From assembly GCA_025267735.1 (NCBI GenBank), contig CM046299.1, forward strand, positions 33,866,887 through 33,930,886: DNA of 64,000 nt, read 5' to 3'. Source of the stretch: Mactra quadrangularis (taxonomy: Eukaryota > Mollusca > Bivalvia > Venerida > Mactridae). The position numbers and the translations under genes are program-made. Below the pieces are notes generated by a model. The model searched no databases and had not been told where the DNA came from. It was given only the letters and a program-made list of their open reading frames with translations. Of this stretch, positions 23,044 through 34,268 are shown piece after piece. The first letter of the stretch is position 1. Each line of letters begins with the position of its first letter.

Positions 23044-23234
23044 TATTACATGTACTGATTCAAACACCTTTGTTTTCTTATATTTAAATAATTTACCCGT
23101 AAGTTTATTTTGTTTTTCAGTTATTTTTAATATTTTGCCTGTTAAACTTTCCTTAAAAATTGTCTTTTACCAGAACTTTTTACAACAAGGACTGAAAAAA
23201 ATTTTCTTAACAGAAAAAAATTATAACATAAAAT

Positions 23235-24824
23235 TGATCTTATGTGGCTAGGAATGTAACCAAGATAGTCAGACTAGAGGATCTTGATTTAATGTTGCAA
23301 GGAATGTAACCAAGATAGTCAGACTAGAGGATATTGATTTAATGTTGCTAGGAATGTAACCAAGATAGTCAGTCTAGAGGATATTGATCTAATGTGGCTA
23401 GGAATGTAACCAAGATAGTCAGACTAGAGGATATTGATCTAATGTGGCTAGGAATGTAACCAAGATAGTCAGACTAAAAGATATTGATTTAATGTGGCTA
23501 GGAATGTAACCAAGATAGTCAGACTTGAGGATATTGATTTAATGTGACTAGGAATGTAACCAAGATAGTCAGACTAGAGGATATTGATTTAATGTGGCTA
23601 GGAATGTAATCAAGATAGTCAGACTTGAGGGTATTGATCTAATGTTGCTAGGAATGTAACCAAGTTTGTCAGACTAGAGGATATTGATCTAATGTTGCTA
23701 GGAATGTAACCAAGATAGTAGGACTAAAAGATATTGATCTTATGTGGCTAGGAATGTATACAAGATAGTCAGACTAGAGGATATTGATCTAATGTTGCTA
23801 GGAATGTAACCAAGATAGAATGACTAAAAGATATTGATTAAATGGGGCTAGGAATGTAACCAAGATAGTGAAATAGAATATATTTATTAAATGTTGCTAG
23901 GAATGTAACCAAGATATTAGGACTAAAAGATATTGATCTAATGTGGCTAGGAATGTAACCAAGACAGTAGGACTGAAAGATATTGATCTAATGTTGCTAG
24001 GAATGTAACCAAGATAGTAGGACTAAACGATATTGATTTAATGTGGCTAGGAATGTAACCAAGATAGTCGGACTAGAGGATATTGATCTAATGTTGCTAG
24101 GAATGTAACCAAAATAGTAGAACTAAAAGATATTGATTTAATGTGGCTAGGAATGTAACCAAGAAAGTCAGACTAGATGATATTGATCTAATGTTGCTAG
24201 GAAAGTAACCAGGATAGCAGGACTAAAAGATATTGATCTAATGTGGCTAGGAATGTAACCAAGATAGTCAGACTAGAGGATATTGATCTAATGTGGCTAG
24301 GAATGTAACCAAGATAGTCAGACTAAAAGATATTGATTTAATGTGGCTAGGAATGTAACCAAGATAGTCAGACAAAAGATATTGATTTAATGTGGCTAGG
24401 AATGTAACCAAGATAGTCAGACTAAAAGATATTGATTTAATGTGGCTAGTAATGTAACCAAGATAGTAAAATAGAAGATATTTATTAAATGTTGCTAGGA
24501 ATGTAATTAAGATATTAGGACTAAAAGATATTGATTTAATGTGGCTAAGAATGTAACCAAGATAGTAGGACTAAAAGATATTGATTCAATGTGGCTAGGA
24601 ATGTAACCAAGATAGTCAGACTAAAAGATATTGATTTAATGTGGCTAGGAATGTAACCAAGATAGTCAGACTAAAAGATATTGATTTAATGTGGCTAGGA
24701 ATGTAACCAAGATAGTCAGACTAGAAGATATTGATGTAATGTTGCAAGGAATGTAACCAAGATAGTCAGACTAGAAGATATTGATCTAATGTTGCAAGGA
24801 ATGTAACCAAGATAGTCAGACTTG
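23235..24824. repeat. 50-bp satellite, about 32 units, derived from a tRNA-like SINE
   Basis: The word ggaatgtaaccaagatag recurs every 50 bp from 23,251 on, with a few units shortened by one or two bases. The best-kept part is gctaggaatgtaaccaagatag; the ctagagg/ctaaaag part varies. Read on the minus strand, each unit contains ggttacattcc, nine of eleven positions matching the RNA polymerase III B box GGTTCGANTCC. The right end of the array runs directly into a matching A box on the same strand (24,839-24,854). It is non-coding. Confidence 0.85.
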
Positions 24825-24862
24825 AGAAGATAAGAGTTCTAACCACTACACCATGGATGACA
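24790..24862 (-). mobile_element. tRNA-like SINE head adjoining the 50-bp satellite
   Basis: On the minus strand it reads ccatggtgtagtggttagaa (A box) and, 30-40 bases on, cttggttacattcc (B box, 24,798-24,808). The A-box text equals that of the head at 6,214-6,297 except for the last bases. The B box lies in the last unit of the satellite, which suggests the satellite grew by repeated duplication of the SINE's B-box half. Confidence 0.55.
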
Positions 24863-25619
24863 TGTTTCTACATTAATGTTATTGTACAGAAAGTATCATG
24901 TAAACCATCAGCCTGTAGTTGTCTCACACTCTATTAACAGTAGACTATATTCTCTAATACAAGATTGTCCTCTCAAGTCATTTTACCCATTACTAAACAA
25001 ACACATTGCCAAAAATGCTTAAACACCAAACTAATGATTCATAGAATGCCAAGTCAACATGTCATAACATTATTAATGAGCCAGGCCTAAAAAGCCATTC
25101 TGTAGAAATAAATCTATGAATGACAATAAAAATGTCTTATATAATTATTATGATAGCATATGTTCATATGATGATAGTATAAAGAAAACATTAAGATATT
25201 TGGCAAATATTGTACATAATAGAAATGTTAACTTGTCATATACTAAATGTATTATTATACTTTTATACCATTATATATACTTTTAGTATCAGATATTTTA
25301 AAACATGTTATAACTCTTACCAACTTATAATTATCAATTATCATAACACTAAGTAAGAATAAACACATTCCCTTATTTATTGATTGGCTGTTGTTGTTTT
25401 TGTTTATGTTTGAGGAGATAGAGAAAGTGGTATTAGAGACAGTAACTTGCTACACATAAAATATCAAAGCTAGTAAGACAGCCAGCCTCTAACTTCACAT
25501 ACATGGTTTGATTTTATTTCAGAATATGCCTGGTTGTAATCAATCATTGGAATTAAACCATCTAACAGTACTTTAAGATTCAAAGTTTGAAAAACAGTAG
25601 CAGATTCAATAAACAAGAA
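24863..25619. other. intron sequence; no gene seen
   Basis: AT-rich sequence without recognisable features. Confidence 0.4.
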
Positions 25620-25900
25620 ATGTAATGTGGAAACCACATTAAAGCCAGATTTTTATCAAGATCCGACCATAAATGACAGAGATATCCAACATATTAAAAA
25701 CTTTTACCCAAAAATGACAAAGGGAAATTATCCATAATAAAGCCAGGTAGAGTTGAGGTTACTTTCTAATTCTGTTCATCACATGGTATTTTATCATTGT
25801 ATTAAGTTTCATAAAGATCTGACAATAAATGGCAGGAATATATGGTAAATAAAAATCTTAAACACAATTGTTAACGACACCGGACGCCCGACCACCCTCC
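25620..25900. repeat. single diverged copies of the 156-bp repeat family
   Basis: It shares gtggaaaccacattaaagcc, atgacagagatatccaaca, acaaagggaaat, aagccaggtagagttg and gttaacgacaccggac with the array at 1,323-2,770 and its flanks. This shows the family is dispersed and was expanded at the left of the window. Confidence 0.7.
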
Positions 25901-26944
25901 TGCATACCTGCCCTGGTTTCGCCAAACTATAAGCCGATTTTTTTTGTTGAAAAAAAAATATATATGTATAAATATATATATATATTTATATAATTATTTC
26001 TGTATTTAATCTCCAACAACTACCTTTTTTCCCACACAGAATTTTGAAAATTGCTGTATCAAATTGCTTTTTCACATAAAATACTGGTAATCTAAAGATT
26101 TTTGTGTTCAGACATACTCTAGGAATTCCTACCATCTGATTAGAGTCTAATGTGAACAAAGCATAGAAACACCTACCATCTCAAATATATCACTATCATT
26201 ATTTTGCTTTGGAATTTTGGTTTTCCTATTATTTTAGCATTTTGTCAGGAGCTGCCTATCAAATAACTTAACAAACAATTCAACATATCCAACAATAGAC
26301 AGAACTTCTGACATTTATAACAACATAGTATCATCAAGGTTAAAGTTCATTCTACTTTCAGTCCAATATATAACATTAGCTTGTCTCTGAGTTTCTTCAA
26401 GTGAATACAATATCAGATTCTGTTATTAAAAATCTGATCACACAAGAAAATCACTGCAAGTTCAATTGTACCATATGATACAGTAAGATCAATTGAAAAT
26501 GAAATAAATAAACATGTATTTGTAAAATACAGTATTAAAAATTTAGAAAGTATATCATTTGATTATGGACAACAAAATTTCATCAAACATGATGATCCTA
26601 AACAATGTAGATAGTTGGACAATGATTTTATTATTAAACTATTGTTAAATATTTATATTATATGTTTCTCAATCAATTCTAAGTTATTTCCCTTTAAACT
26701 AACAATATATTAAACCTTACAAACACTAATCTTAACAATATACAGTAAAACATATGAATGTAAAAAGAGTACCTATGTCCATTTTTTGTCAAAATTGAGA
26801 TAGGACCAATTTTCATAAACGAAATTGAATTCTCTATTTGATAACCCCCCTTCTAGACAAAAATTGTTAATTATTTTGAAAGAAATTGGTCTTTAAAGAA
26901 TATGTGAAAGGTCCTATCACCCCTGCGAAATGTGACGATAGTTC
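25901..26944. other. no gene seen; AT microsatellite
   Basis: An (AT)n run sits at about 25,965-25,998. The rest shows no exon or array. Confidence 0.4.
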
Positions 26945-27310
26945 ACTATGTTCATCCATGGTCAACCTTTGGTTCTACATGGTCAAACCAGGTTCTACTA
27001 GGTAACCATGGTCTTGAACCATGATTGACCATGGTTGACCAAGACCACAATAAATAAACCATGGTCCACAATGATCAACCATGGTCTAACCAGGTTCTAC
27101 TAGGTAACCATGGTCTTGAACAATGAATGACATGGTCAACCATGGACAATCATAGTTACCTATGGTTTGAACAGGAACAAGTCAAGCTCTGGTAATGATC
27201 AACCATGGTCAACCCATTTGATCATGGTCAGTAACCATGGTCTGTTACATTGGACCATGATCAACAATGGTTGACCATGGTTGATCTTGACTGACCATTT
27301 CTCGAGTTTG
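26945..27310. repeat. CCATGG-rich palindromic repeat array
   Basis: Overlapping variants of accatggtcaaccatggttgac on both strands, with the hexamer ccatgg many times over about 365 bp and no constant period. In style it matches the GTTCTTGAAC blocks at 1-650 and 6,310-6,590: short palindromes built from one word and its complement. Confidence 0.65.
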
Positions 27311-27632
27311 ACTAGTTCATGATTCTACATATGGACATACATACAACAAATAATTGGACCTTACTTGCATTTATTGACTTCGTATTTGGCAAAGTGAATT
27401 CCTCCCAGTGACTACGTCAAGCTTTGCTACGTACTGATTTAATAAAAAGAAATAAGCGCTGCAGGAGTTAGCATACAATGGTTAGCATACAATAGCTCAT
27501 TTTACCAAAGTACTGGCAATGTTGATTGCAGAATTCTGAAGATATTTTTGCAATGGTTCGGAAATATGTAAGTACTTTTAAGAGAATTATACATAAACAA
27601 TAAAAAAGTAAATGAATGTTATTGACTTTTTG

Positions 27633-27699
27633 ATAAGAAACCTGCTATTTTGTTATAAAGTACTAAACGTACTTTATAACAAAATCGCAGGTTTCTTAT
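27633..27699. repeat. hairpin, arms about 31 bp
   Basis: ataagaaacctgc...ttataaagtac is followed by a 5-base loop (taaac) and its inverse gtactttataa...gcaggtttcttat; one mismatch in the arms. It may be a foldback remnant. Confidence 0.8.
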
Positions 27700-28365
27700 G
27701 TGTGAGATTTACAACGTAACATATTTTCGCGACATTCCTGTTTAGTAAACAATTTTTATTATAGCCTTTTCCTTTTCATTTAAACCATTTATATGCATAT
27801 TTTATGCACTATATACTTCATGATTTATGTATTTATTCATTTTTACCGTTGTAACTTTGTAAATCTTGACAGGTATTCATTCAGATTCGTCCCTCGTCTA
27901 GTTCGTACTCAATAATTTCGCCTCAAGAAAATTTACTGAAAATTATTTATATAAAAATCGTTTAATTGTATGATATTTTAGTAATGTTTAGACAACTTTG
28001 AACTTGTGTACCGTCTCTTTAACTACATTGTGTAAATATTTTCAGGTTTTTACCACATACTTTAGTATGCAACAATCAATTATTTGAGTTTGAGCAAGGC
28101 ATGTTGTATTAGTTGGGAACATGGCTATCCTCGTAAGTTTGTTATATGGTTGTTTCTAAGAAAAACAAGCTAAGCAGCATGTATGTAGCCTCATAACTCT
28201 TAAAATACCATGCTAATGTATGTATTGTCCAGATACGTTCTTTGGTAACAAAACATTAAAAACAATTTTCATGCAGAGTTATACGAAAATGCAAAAATCT
28301 TTGTGTCTCTTCCTTAAATTAAGAAACGAATTGTTCAGTTATTGTCCGGACAAGTTTTACCTATT
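27700..28365. other. intron sequence; no gene seen
   Basis: No exon, array or long inverted repeat found. Confidence 0.4.
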
Positions 28366-28590
28366 TTAAGTCCCAGTGACCTTGACCTTTAACCCTGGGG
28401 TCTCAAAATCAATAGGGAACCTCCTCCACCCAAGGGCTATCCACACATAAAATTTGAGGAACCTAGGTACATCCTTTCTTGAGTTATCATCCGGACAAGC
28501 AATTGTCCACAGACGGACAGACGGACGGACGGACGGACGGACAACAGCATAACATAATACGTCCGTTTTTTCAAAACGGGCGTATAAAAA
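28366..28590. repeat. dispersed repeat: gaccttgacc block, (ACGG)n, terminal hairpin
   Basis: The order is aagtcccagtgaccttgacc, aagggctatccacac, gaacctaggtacatcc, gttatcatccggacaagc, gacggacagacggacgg and a closing hairpin tacgtccgttttttc/aaaacgggcgta. Partial relatives occur at 12,300-12,650, 14,593-14,830 and 37,590-37,815. It resembles abundant mollusc repeats (general knowledge). Confidence 0.75.
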
Positions 28591-29395
28591 TAAACAAAAC
28601 ATGACAATATAGTCTATGTCAAATCGGTTTTACATATTAACCACATATGATATCTTCATTCTTATGGATCATTGCAACAATTTTGTGCCAAACCATGCCA
28701 TTATTTTGCTGAAAAACAGATCCTTTTCTGGGAAGTTTACACAATCTTGTCATAGTTTAGACATATACTCTGCAGGAATATGATAAACATATTTTCCCGC
28801 AATCACATATATATGACCAACTATAAACATTTCAAATGTCCAGTACAAAAAAGGATCACATAGCTTTTTGTTATTCAAAAGAGAAATTGGTGGCTTGAAA
28901 TTAGATCACTGATCATGAATACTAAATCATTTACAGGAGAATTTCATTGGAAAATGAGTTATCTAAAAGAAAGATAGATTTTGTAAAAGGACATTTAAAA
29001 CATATTGATCATCATTCTTGAATATTTATATTTACATGTATTTCATAAACATGGGTCAATCTAAATGATTTCATACCCAAAAAAATAACATCAACAGAAA
29101 ACATAGAGCTAACTGTTTAAACCCTTAGTTCTGATAGATTGTATGGTAGTAGGTACCATCTGTATTACTTATTTTGAATAAAGTGATCTTTACTGAGATA
29201 TTGTATATACTTGTCACAAAAGCTATCCCTGGACATTTTATGAATAATATTTTGAACTATCTCTTAGCAAGTTGTACTTCAAAAAGTGATTGCATCATAC
29301 ATGATTGTGGTTTTTACACAAAAATATGTGTGGATACATATAGGACAGTTCATAGCAAATGCTTCAACCATGTCTTGGACCTCAACCTTAATCAT
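28591..29395. other. intron sequence; no gene seen
   Basis: No supported feature. Confidence 0.4.
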
Positions 29396-29660
29396 AGGCA
29401 GATCTAGCGGGGGGGGAGGGGGTCCGGACCCCTCTAGAATTTCCAAAATGTACATGTCCATCAGTGTATTTTTTGACTGTAAGTTATTTTCAAGTAGCAT
29501 GAAGCAATTTTTCTCGGTGCTTTACATATATTTACTGGTTATGTAGTTTTTATGATAAATATGCTGCATTTTTGTCCAAAATGTGAATAATGTGGATGTG
29601 GTTCAAAAGTTTGGTCCCCACGCCCTAGAAAAAGGTTAGACCCCCGCCCCCTAGAAAAAA
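29396..29660. mobile_element. G-run miniature element, probable partial copy
   Basis: It starts ggcagatctagcggggggg and continues gggtccggacccctctagaa; about 200 bp later come ccccacgccctag and cccccgccccctag. It resembles the better preserved element at 31,782-32,064 (ggcagatccag, gtccggaccccc). The right end is not clear. Confidence 0.45.
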
Positions 29661-30209
29661 TGCTGGACACGCATTAACAAGTCCCACCTCAAATACATAA
29701 TCATTACAGTCTATACACACATGTATGTTTAATAAAATTTTGGGTAGGGGATATTCAATGCTGGCAGCCTGTGGGCCCAAGTTAAAGTGTCTGTGTTTAA
29801 CACTCATTTGGAAATTGGTCTAATCATAAATTTCAATGGAAATAATCCCAACTGCAAGCTCTCTGCATTCGCCGGTAATATTATTTAAGGGGAGATCACT
29901 GTGTATAAACATGTGTCATTGGTTAGTGACGTCATTTTAAAGAGTAAACACGGCACATTCTGTGAACACGGCATAGCCATTCACTGTCACATAAAAGTTA
30001 CCCAAGCACATACATGTATTTGATAACATTCATGTAAGGAATTTAAGACTTTGGATATAAATCATTGAATAAAGATGAGACAATATTGAACGGAATGAAT
30101 AATATGTCACTGTGAGTCTCTGACTTAAGTTTATGGTTCTAAGAAGTTTGAATGAGGTTAAAATACATCTAAATAAAATGTTCGACACTTGACTCATACC
30201 TAACATATA
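29661..30209. other. intron sequence; no gene seen
   Basis: A lone gtgacgtcat (CRE-like) word at about 29,926 has no promoter context. Confidence 0.35.
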
Positions 30210-30440
30210 AAGAAATGCCCCGCTATTACCAAGACGAACGCCGTTGAGTCACCACTTTACGCAAATTTTAGATATTTAAAGTAACTTTTCAGTTGCGTAA
30301 AGTTACCCTAATATTTACGCAAAAAATTAGTTACGCAAATCCATTGAAACGCTCAAAGAAACTTAACTTTAGGTTACGCTTAAAACTTACGCAAAGGACT
30401 AGTTACGCTTGCGTAAATGCTTTAGTGAAACGGCCCCCAG
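30210..30440. repeat. 'ttacgcaa'-rich dispersed repeat ending gaaacggccccc
   Basis: Variants of gttacgcaaa/tttgcgtaac occur at least eight times on both strands. The right boundary, tttagtgaaacggccccc, looks like one end of a common animal miniature element beginning ggggccgtttca. The opposite end is not recognisable. Confidence 0.5.
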
Positions 30441-31781
30441 AGCTAGAATATTAGGTGTAATAAGTAAGTTGTTGTGTTGTATAATAAGACAATAAAATGC
30501 ATTAATTAACTAATTAGATATATGTAAGACATTATGTAATATTGATCACCACTGTCATATCAAGAACCAGGAATTATTGAATTCTCATCGCTTTGTGCAC
30601 AAGATCATAACAAGTACAGTCAAGTTTCTACCAAATAATAAAACAAAAGAAAGGTACATTTGGTAAAATGAAGATACATCTTTTGTCTTCACAATAGTGC
30701 ATTACAATGCATCATTACCTTTTTTCCAATAAGTTGAAACAAAAACATAATAACTTTGTTTGAACATTTTTTGTTGGAACAATACAACTATTCACTCATA
30801 CTATCAGTGAAGCTGAACTGATGATCAACTAACCACTACTATTTATCCTATATTTTAGTACTGTATGTCATTATTCAGTGTCAGACAGCACAACTGCTAG
30901 TGTATTCATCATCAAGTCAGCACTTTGACATTTCCCAACAAATTTTGGCTCAAAAAATACATTACTTCATGTTATTTTGTAATGATGAATATCCACGCAA
31001 AATGCATGGCTAACTCTTATGTATTTTCATCTGTTAAAATGATTCTCCATTACCATTTTTTGAACAACATAGAAAGATGAAAATATATATCTGTCAAGTT
31101 GTACCATTACATCTCAATGATTAATGTATAAATGATGGTACTCTAGAGACTTACTACCCATTTCTACATACCAGTCATGCTTACGTGTAGAAAATGAGAA
31201 ACATTAAGGAACCATTTTGTCAATACAAAAAACATTCTTTCTCATGGATAGTATATAAATTTTCTCTCTCTACAAAAACTGTTTTAATCAACAATAGAGA
31301 AAGGTGACAGCAGATTTACTTCCATTGTCTCAGTTGTTCCAGACTCAATGCAATATTTAACAAAATACTTTGTAAAAGTAGCAGGATTTTAACTTTGCCT
31401 TTTAACATTTCATATTCTAATTAAAAAAAAAAAAATAACAAAAGTTGAAAAAGGGTTTTGGTAAAAATATTTTTTGTTTGTTTTAATAATAGATGTTTAC
31501 TGCCTATCCAAATGTATTTTGCAGTATGTTGGGGACATAATGACATAGTAAGTGTCTAGTATATGGGTTGTTCTAAATACAACTCTTTTCAACAATTAGT
31601 TATATGAGGCTGACAGATAACATAATAGTTTATCTTGGGGTTTACCAATACTATTCTTCCATCCTCCATAAGCAATTAAGTACAAATTTACATAATAAAA
31701 TACAGGTGAAACTGGGCTTAAACCTGCAACCCTTTATCAATAAGAGGTTATTTATAGACAACCTAAATTACTCTACCCCTG
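30441..31781. other. intron sequence; no gene seen
   Basis: No exon or repeat array recognised. Confidence 0.4.
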
Positions 31782-32064
31782 CAAGGGCAGATCCAGAATT
31801 TTTTTCTAAGGGGGTCCAAACTTTTGTAGGGGGGTCTGAACCTCGAACCACAACCACATTATACACATTTTGCGGAAAAATGCAACATATTGATAATAAA
31901 AACTACATAACAATTAAATCTATGTTAAGCATCTAGAAAAATTACTTCATACTACATAAAAATGACTTACAAGCAAGAAATACGCTGATTGACATGTACG
32001 TTTTCCAAATTCTAGGAGGGGTCCGGACCCCCCTAACCCCCCCCCCCCGCTGGATCCGCCCATG
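31782..32064. mobile_element. miniature element with GGGCRGATCCAG inverted ends and G/C runs
   Basis: The left end is caagggcagatccag followed by ttttttctaagggggtcc. The right end is gtccggacccccctaacccc...ctggatccgcccatg. The ends are inverted copies with about two changes. It is non-coding. The target duplication is uncertain. Confidence 0.65.
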
Positions 32065-33030
32065 CCCTGGATGGGATGTCAAATATTTTATTCAGTTTCA
32101 AGATCATTAACATACTGTAAGGTCAAGATTAATTTACATTCATTCTTTCTAAATTGCAGACATATTATTTGTTGGGAGCTAGAGGTTTACACACAATTCA
32201 ACAAGAACATTAGTAGTGCATCTTGTACTATAGGATCTATTTATATTTTAATCTAAACCACACAAACATAATAACTAAAACTAGGACAAACTGTTATATA
32301 ACATAGAATGTAAAATCTAGTTAACTAACTGCAGGTACAAAAGTATTAAGTCCAATTTTGTGTCCAACTTTGTGTCATGTACTAGGAGTAGCTAACACTA
32401 TAAACATCACAATTGATTCAATGTTCAGAGAAATAAAATGTAAGAACACTTTAATGTCATTTATGTCAAAACAAAACATTAAGACAAGGAATGATGTTAA
32501 CACTAAGAGATATATTATAACACACTTGATATTCTTTGTCTTTACAATATAGAGGTGTTACTTCTATATCTAACATTTGTTGTTTTTGTTTAACTACCCT
32601 AAACAACATTTAGTTATATGAGGAAGACAGTTCACCTTGCTATCATTCTTAATTTAAGTTATGCTACAGTTCATAAACATAAAAATAGCTGTGAGGGCAC
32701 CGTATGGGTGTCATGCGATCAAGCACGGGGTACAACTCTTGCGTACCCATACTGACTATTACGTTTTTACCAGGGTCCCTGAGATGAGCCCAGGATACAG
32801 GTATCAGTTTCAAAGTCAAATGGTGAACAAAATCGTGGCCCAGTATGGATTATACTTGCATACGTTCCAGCTACAGCTCCATATGAGTGTATTGTTTTGT
32901 GCCATGTGCTCACCATCACCTTAATACTCAAGGCTTCCCACTGTCTACGGCTGTCTGCACGTACGGGTTCGCAACAAGCCACGATTTTATGGGACTGAGG
33001 CATTACATCAATACCTAATTCCTAAACTTT
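32065..33030. other. no gene recognised; a GC-richer island at about 32,690-33,000
   Basis: The island differs in composition from its surroundings and has a short minus-strand frame with no recognisable domain. It could be an old repeat or a processed fragment. I cannot assign it. Confidence 0.3.
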
Positions 33031-34268
33031 GTAACCATCTGTACTACCTTAAGCTGATCACATTAAAGGCTGTAACCATCTGTACAACATACATCTGTAC
33101 AATCTACATGCTCACATTAAAGGCAGTAAGAGCCGCCCGGCTAGCTCAGTTTGTAGCACGCAAATCTACTGATCTAGGGGTAATGGGTTTGATTCCCATG
33201 ACATACTTTTGTGGAGCTTGATCATAAAATTATTTCTACGGCCATTCTCCCTCCTACCAATTATTTTTAATTAAGTAGGGCAGTTGTCAGTCACTGACGA
33301 AAGTCTGCGCTAAGTAGTTGGTTAACAGCTAAATCCAGAGATTTAGCCTTTCCAGGAGGAGAGAGTAAGTTAACTGATCGCCATTATACAAACAAAGGCT
33401 GTAACCATCTGTACAACCTACATGCTCACTATAAAGCTGTAACCATCTGTACAACATTCATGTTCACATTAAAGCTGTAACCATCTGTACAACCTACATG
33501 CTCACATTAAAGCTGTAACCATCTGTACAACCTACATGCTCACATTAAAGCTGTAACCATCTGTACAACATTCATGTTCACATTAAAGCTGTAACCATCT
33601 GTACAACATTCATGTTCACATTAAAGCTGTAACCATCTGTACAACCTACATGTTCACATTAAAGCTGTAACCATCTGTACAACCTACATGCTCACATTAA
33701 AGCTGTAACCATCTGTACAACCTACATGCTCACATTAAAGCTGTAACCATCTGTACAACCTACATGCTCACATTAAAGCTGTAACCATCTGTACAACATT
33801 CATGTTCACATTAAAGCTGTAACCATCTGTACAACCATGTTCACATTAAAGCTGTAACCATCTGTACAACCTACATGCTCACATTAAAGGCTGTAACCAA
33901 CTGTACAGCCATGTTCACATTAAAACTGTAACCATCTGTACAACATTCATGTTCACATTAAAGCTGTAACTATCTGTACAACATTCATGTTCACATTAAA
34001 GCTGTAACTATCTGTACAACATTCATGTTCACATTAAAGCTGTAACTATCTGTACAACATTCATGTTCACATTAAAGCTGTAACTATCTGTACAACATTC
34101 ATGTTCACATTAAAGCTGTAACCATCTGTACAACATTCATGTTCACATTAAAGCTGTAACAATCTGTACAACCTACATGTTCACATTAAAGCTGTAACCA
34201 TCTGTACAACATACATGCTCACATTTAAGGCTGTAACCATCTGTTCAACCTACATGTTCACATTAAAG
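33031..34268. repeat. 38-bp satellite, about 26 units
   Basis: The unit is gctgtaaccatctgtacaac plus attcatgttcacattaaa or ctacatgctcacattaaa. Two subtypes (attcatgttc and ctacatgctc) occur in runs, pointing to block duplications. A SINE interrupts the left part. Confidence 0.95.
33131..33393 (+). mobile_element. tRNA-derived SINE inside the 38-bp satellite
   Basis: The tRNA-like head gccgcccggctagctcagtt has an A box (tagctcagtttgtagca) and a B box ggtttgattcc at 33,186-33,196. The tail of about 180 bp includes aagtctgcgctaagtagttgg and aactgatcgccattataca, words I associate with a common mollusc SINE. Both flanks carry aaaggcWgtaa, which can be a target duplication or simply the satellite unit. 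Confidence 0.7.

Noticed and set aside
32767..33003. Minus-strand frame in the GC-richer island
   Set aside because: No family, no start or splice support.
33131..33206. Functional tRNA gene
   Set aside because: It is continuous with a SINE tail and lacks a well-paired anticodon arm.
23235..34268. Regular direct repeats as a CRISPR array
   Set aside because: Units are contiguous with no unique spacers and the context is eukaryotic; these are satellites.
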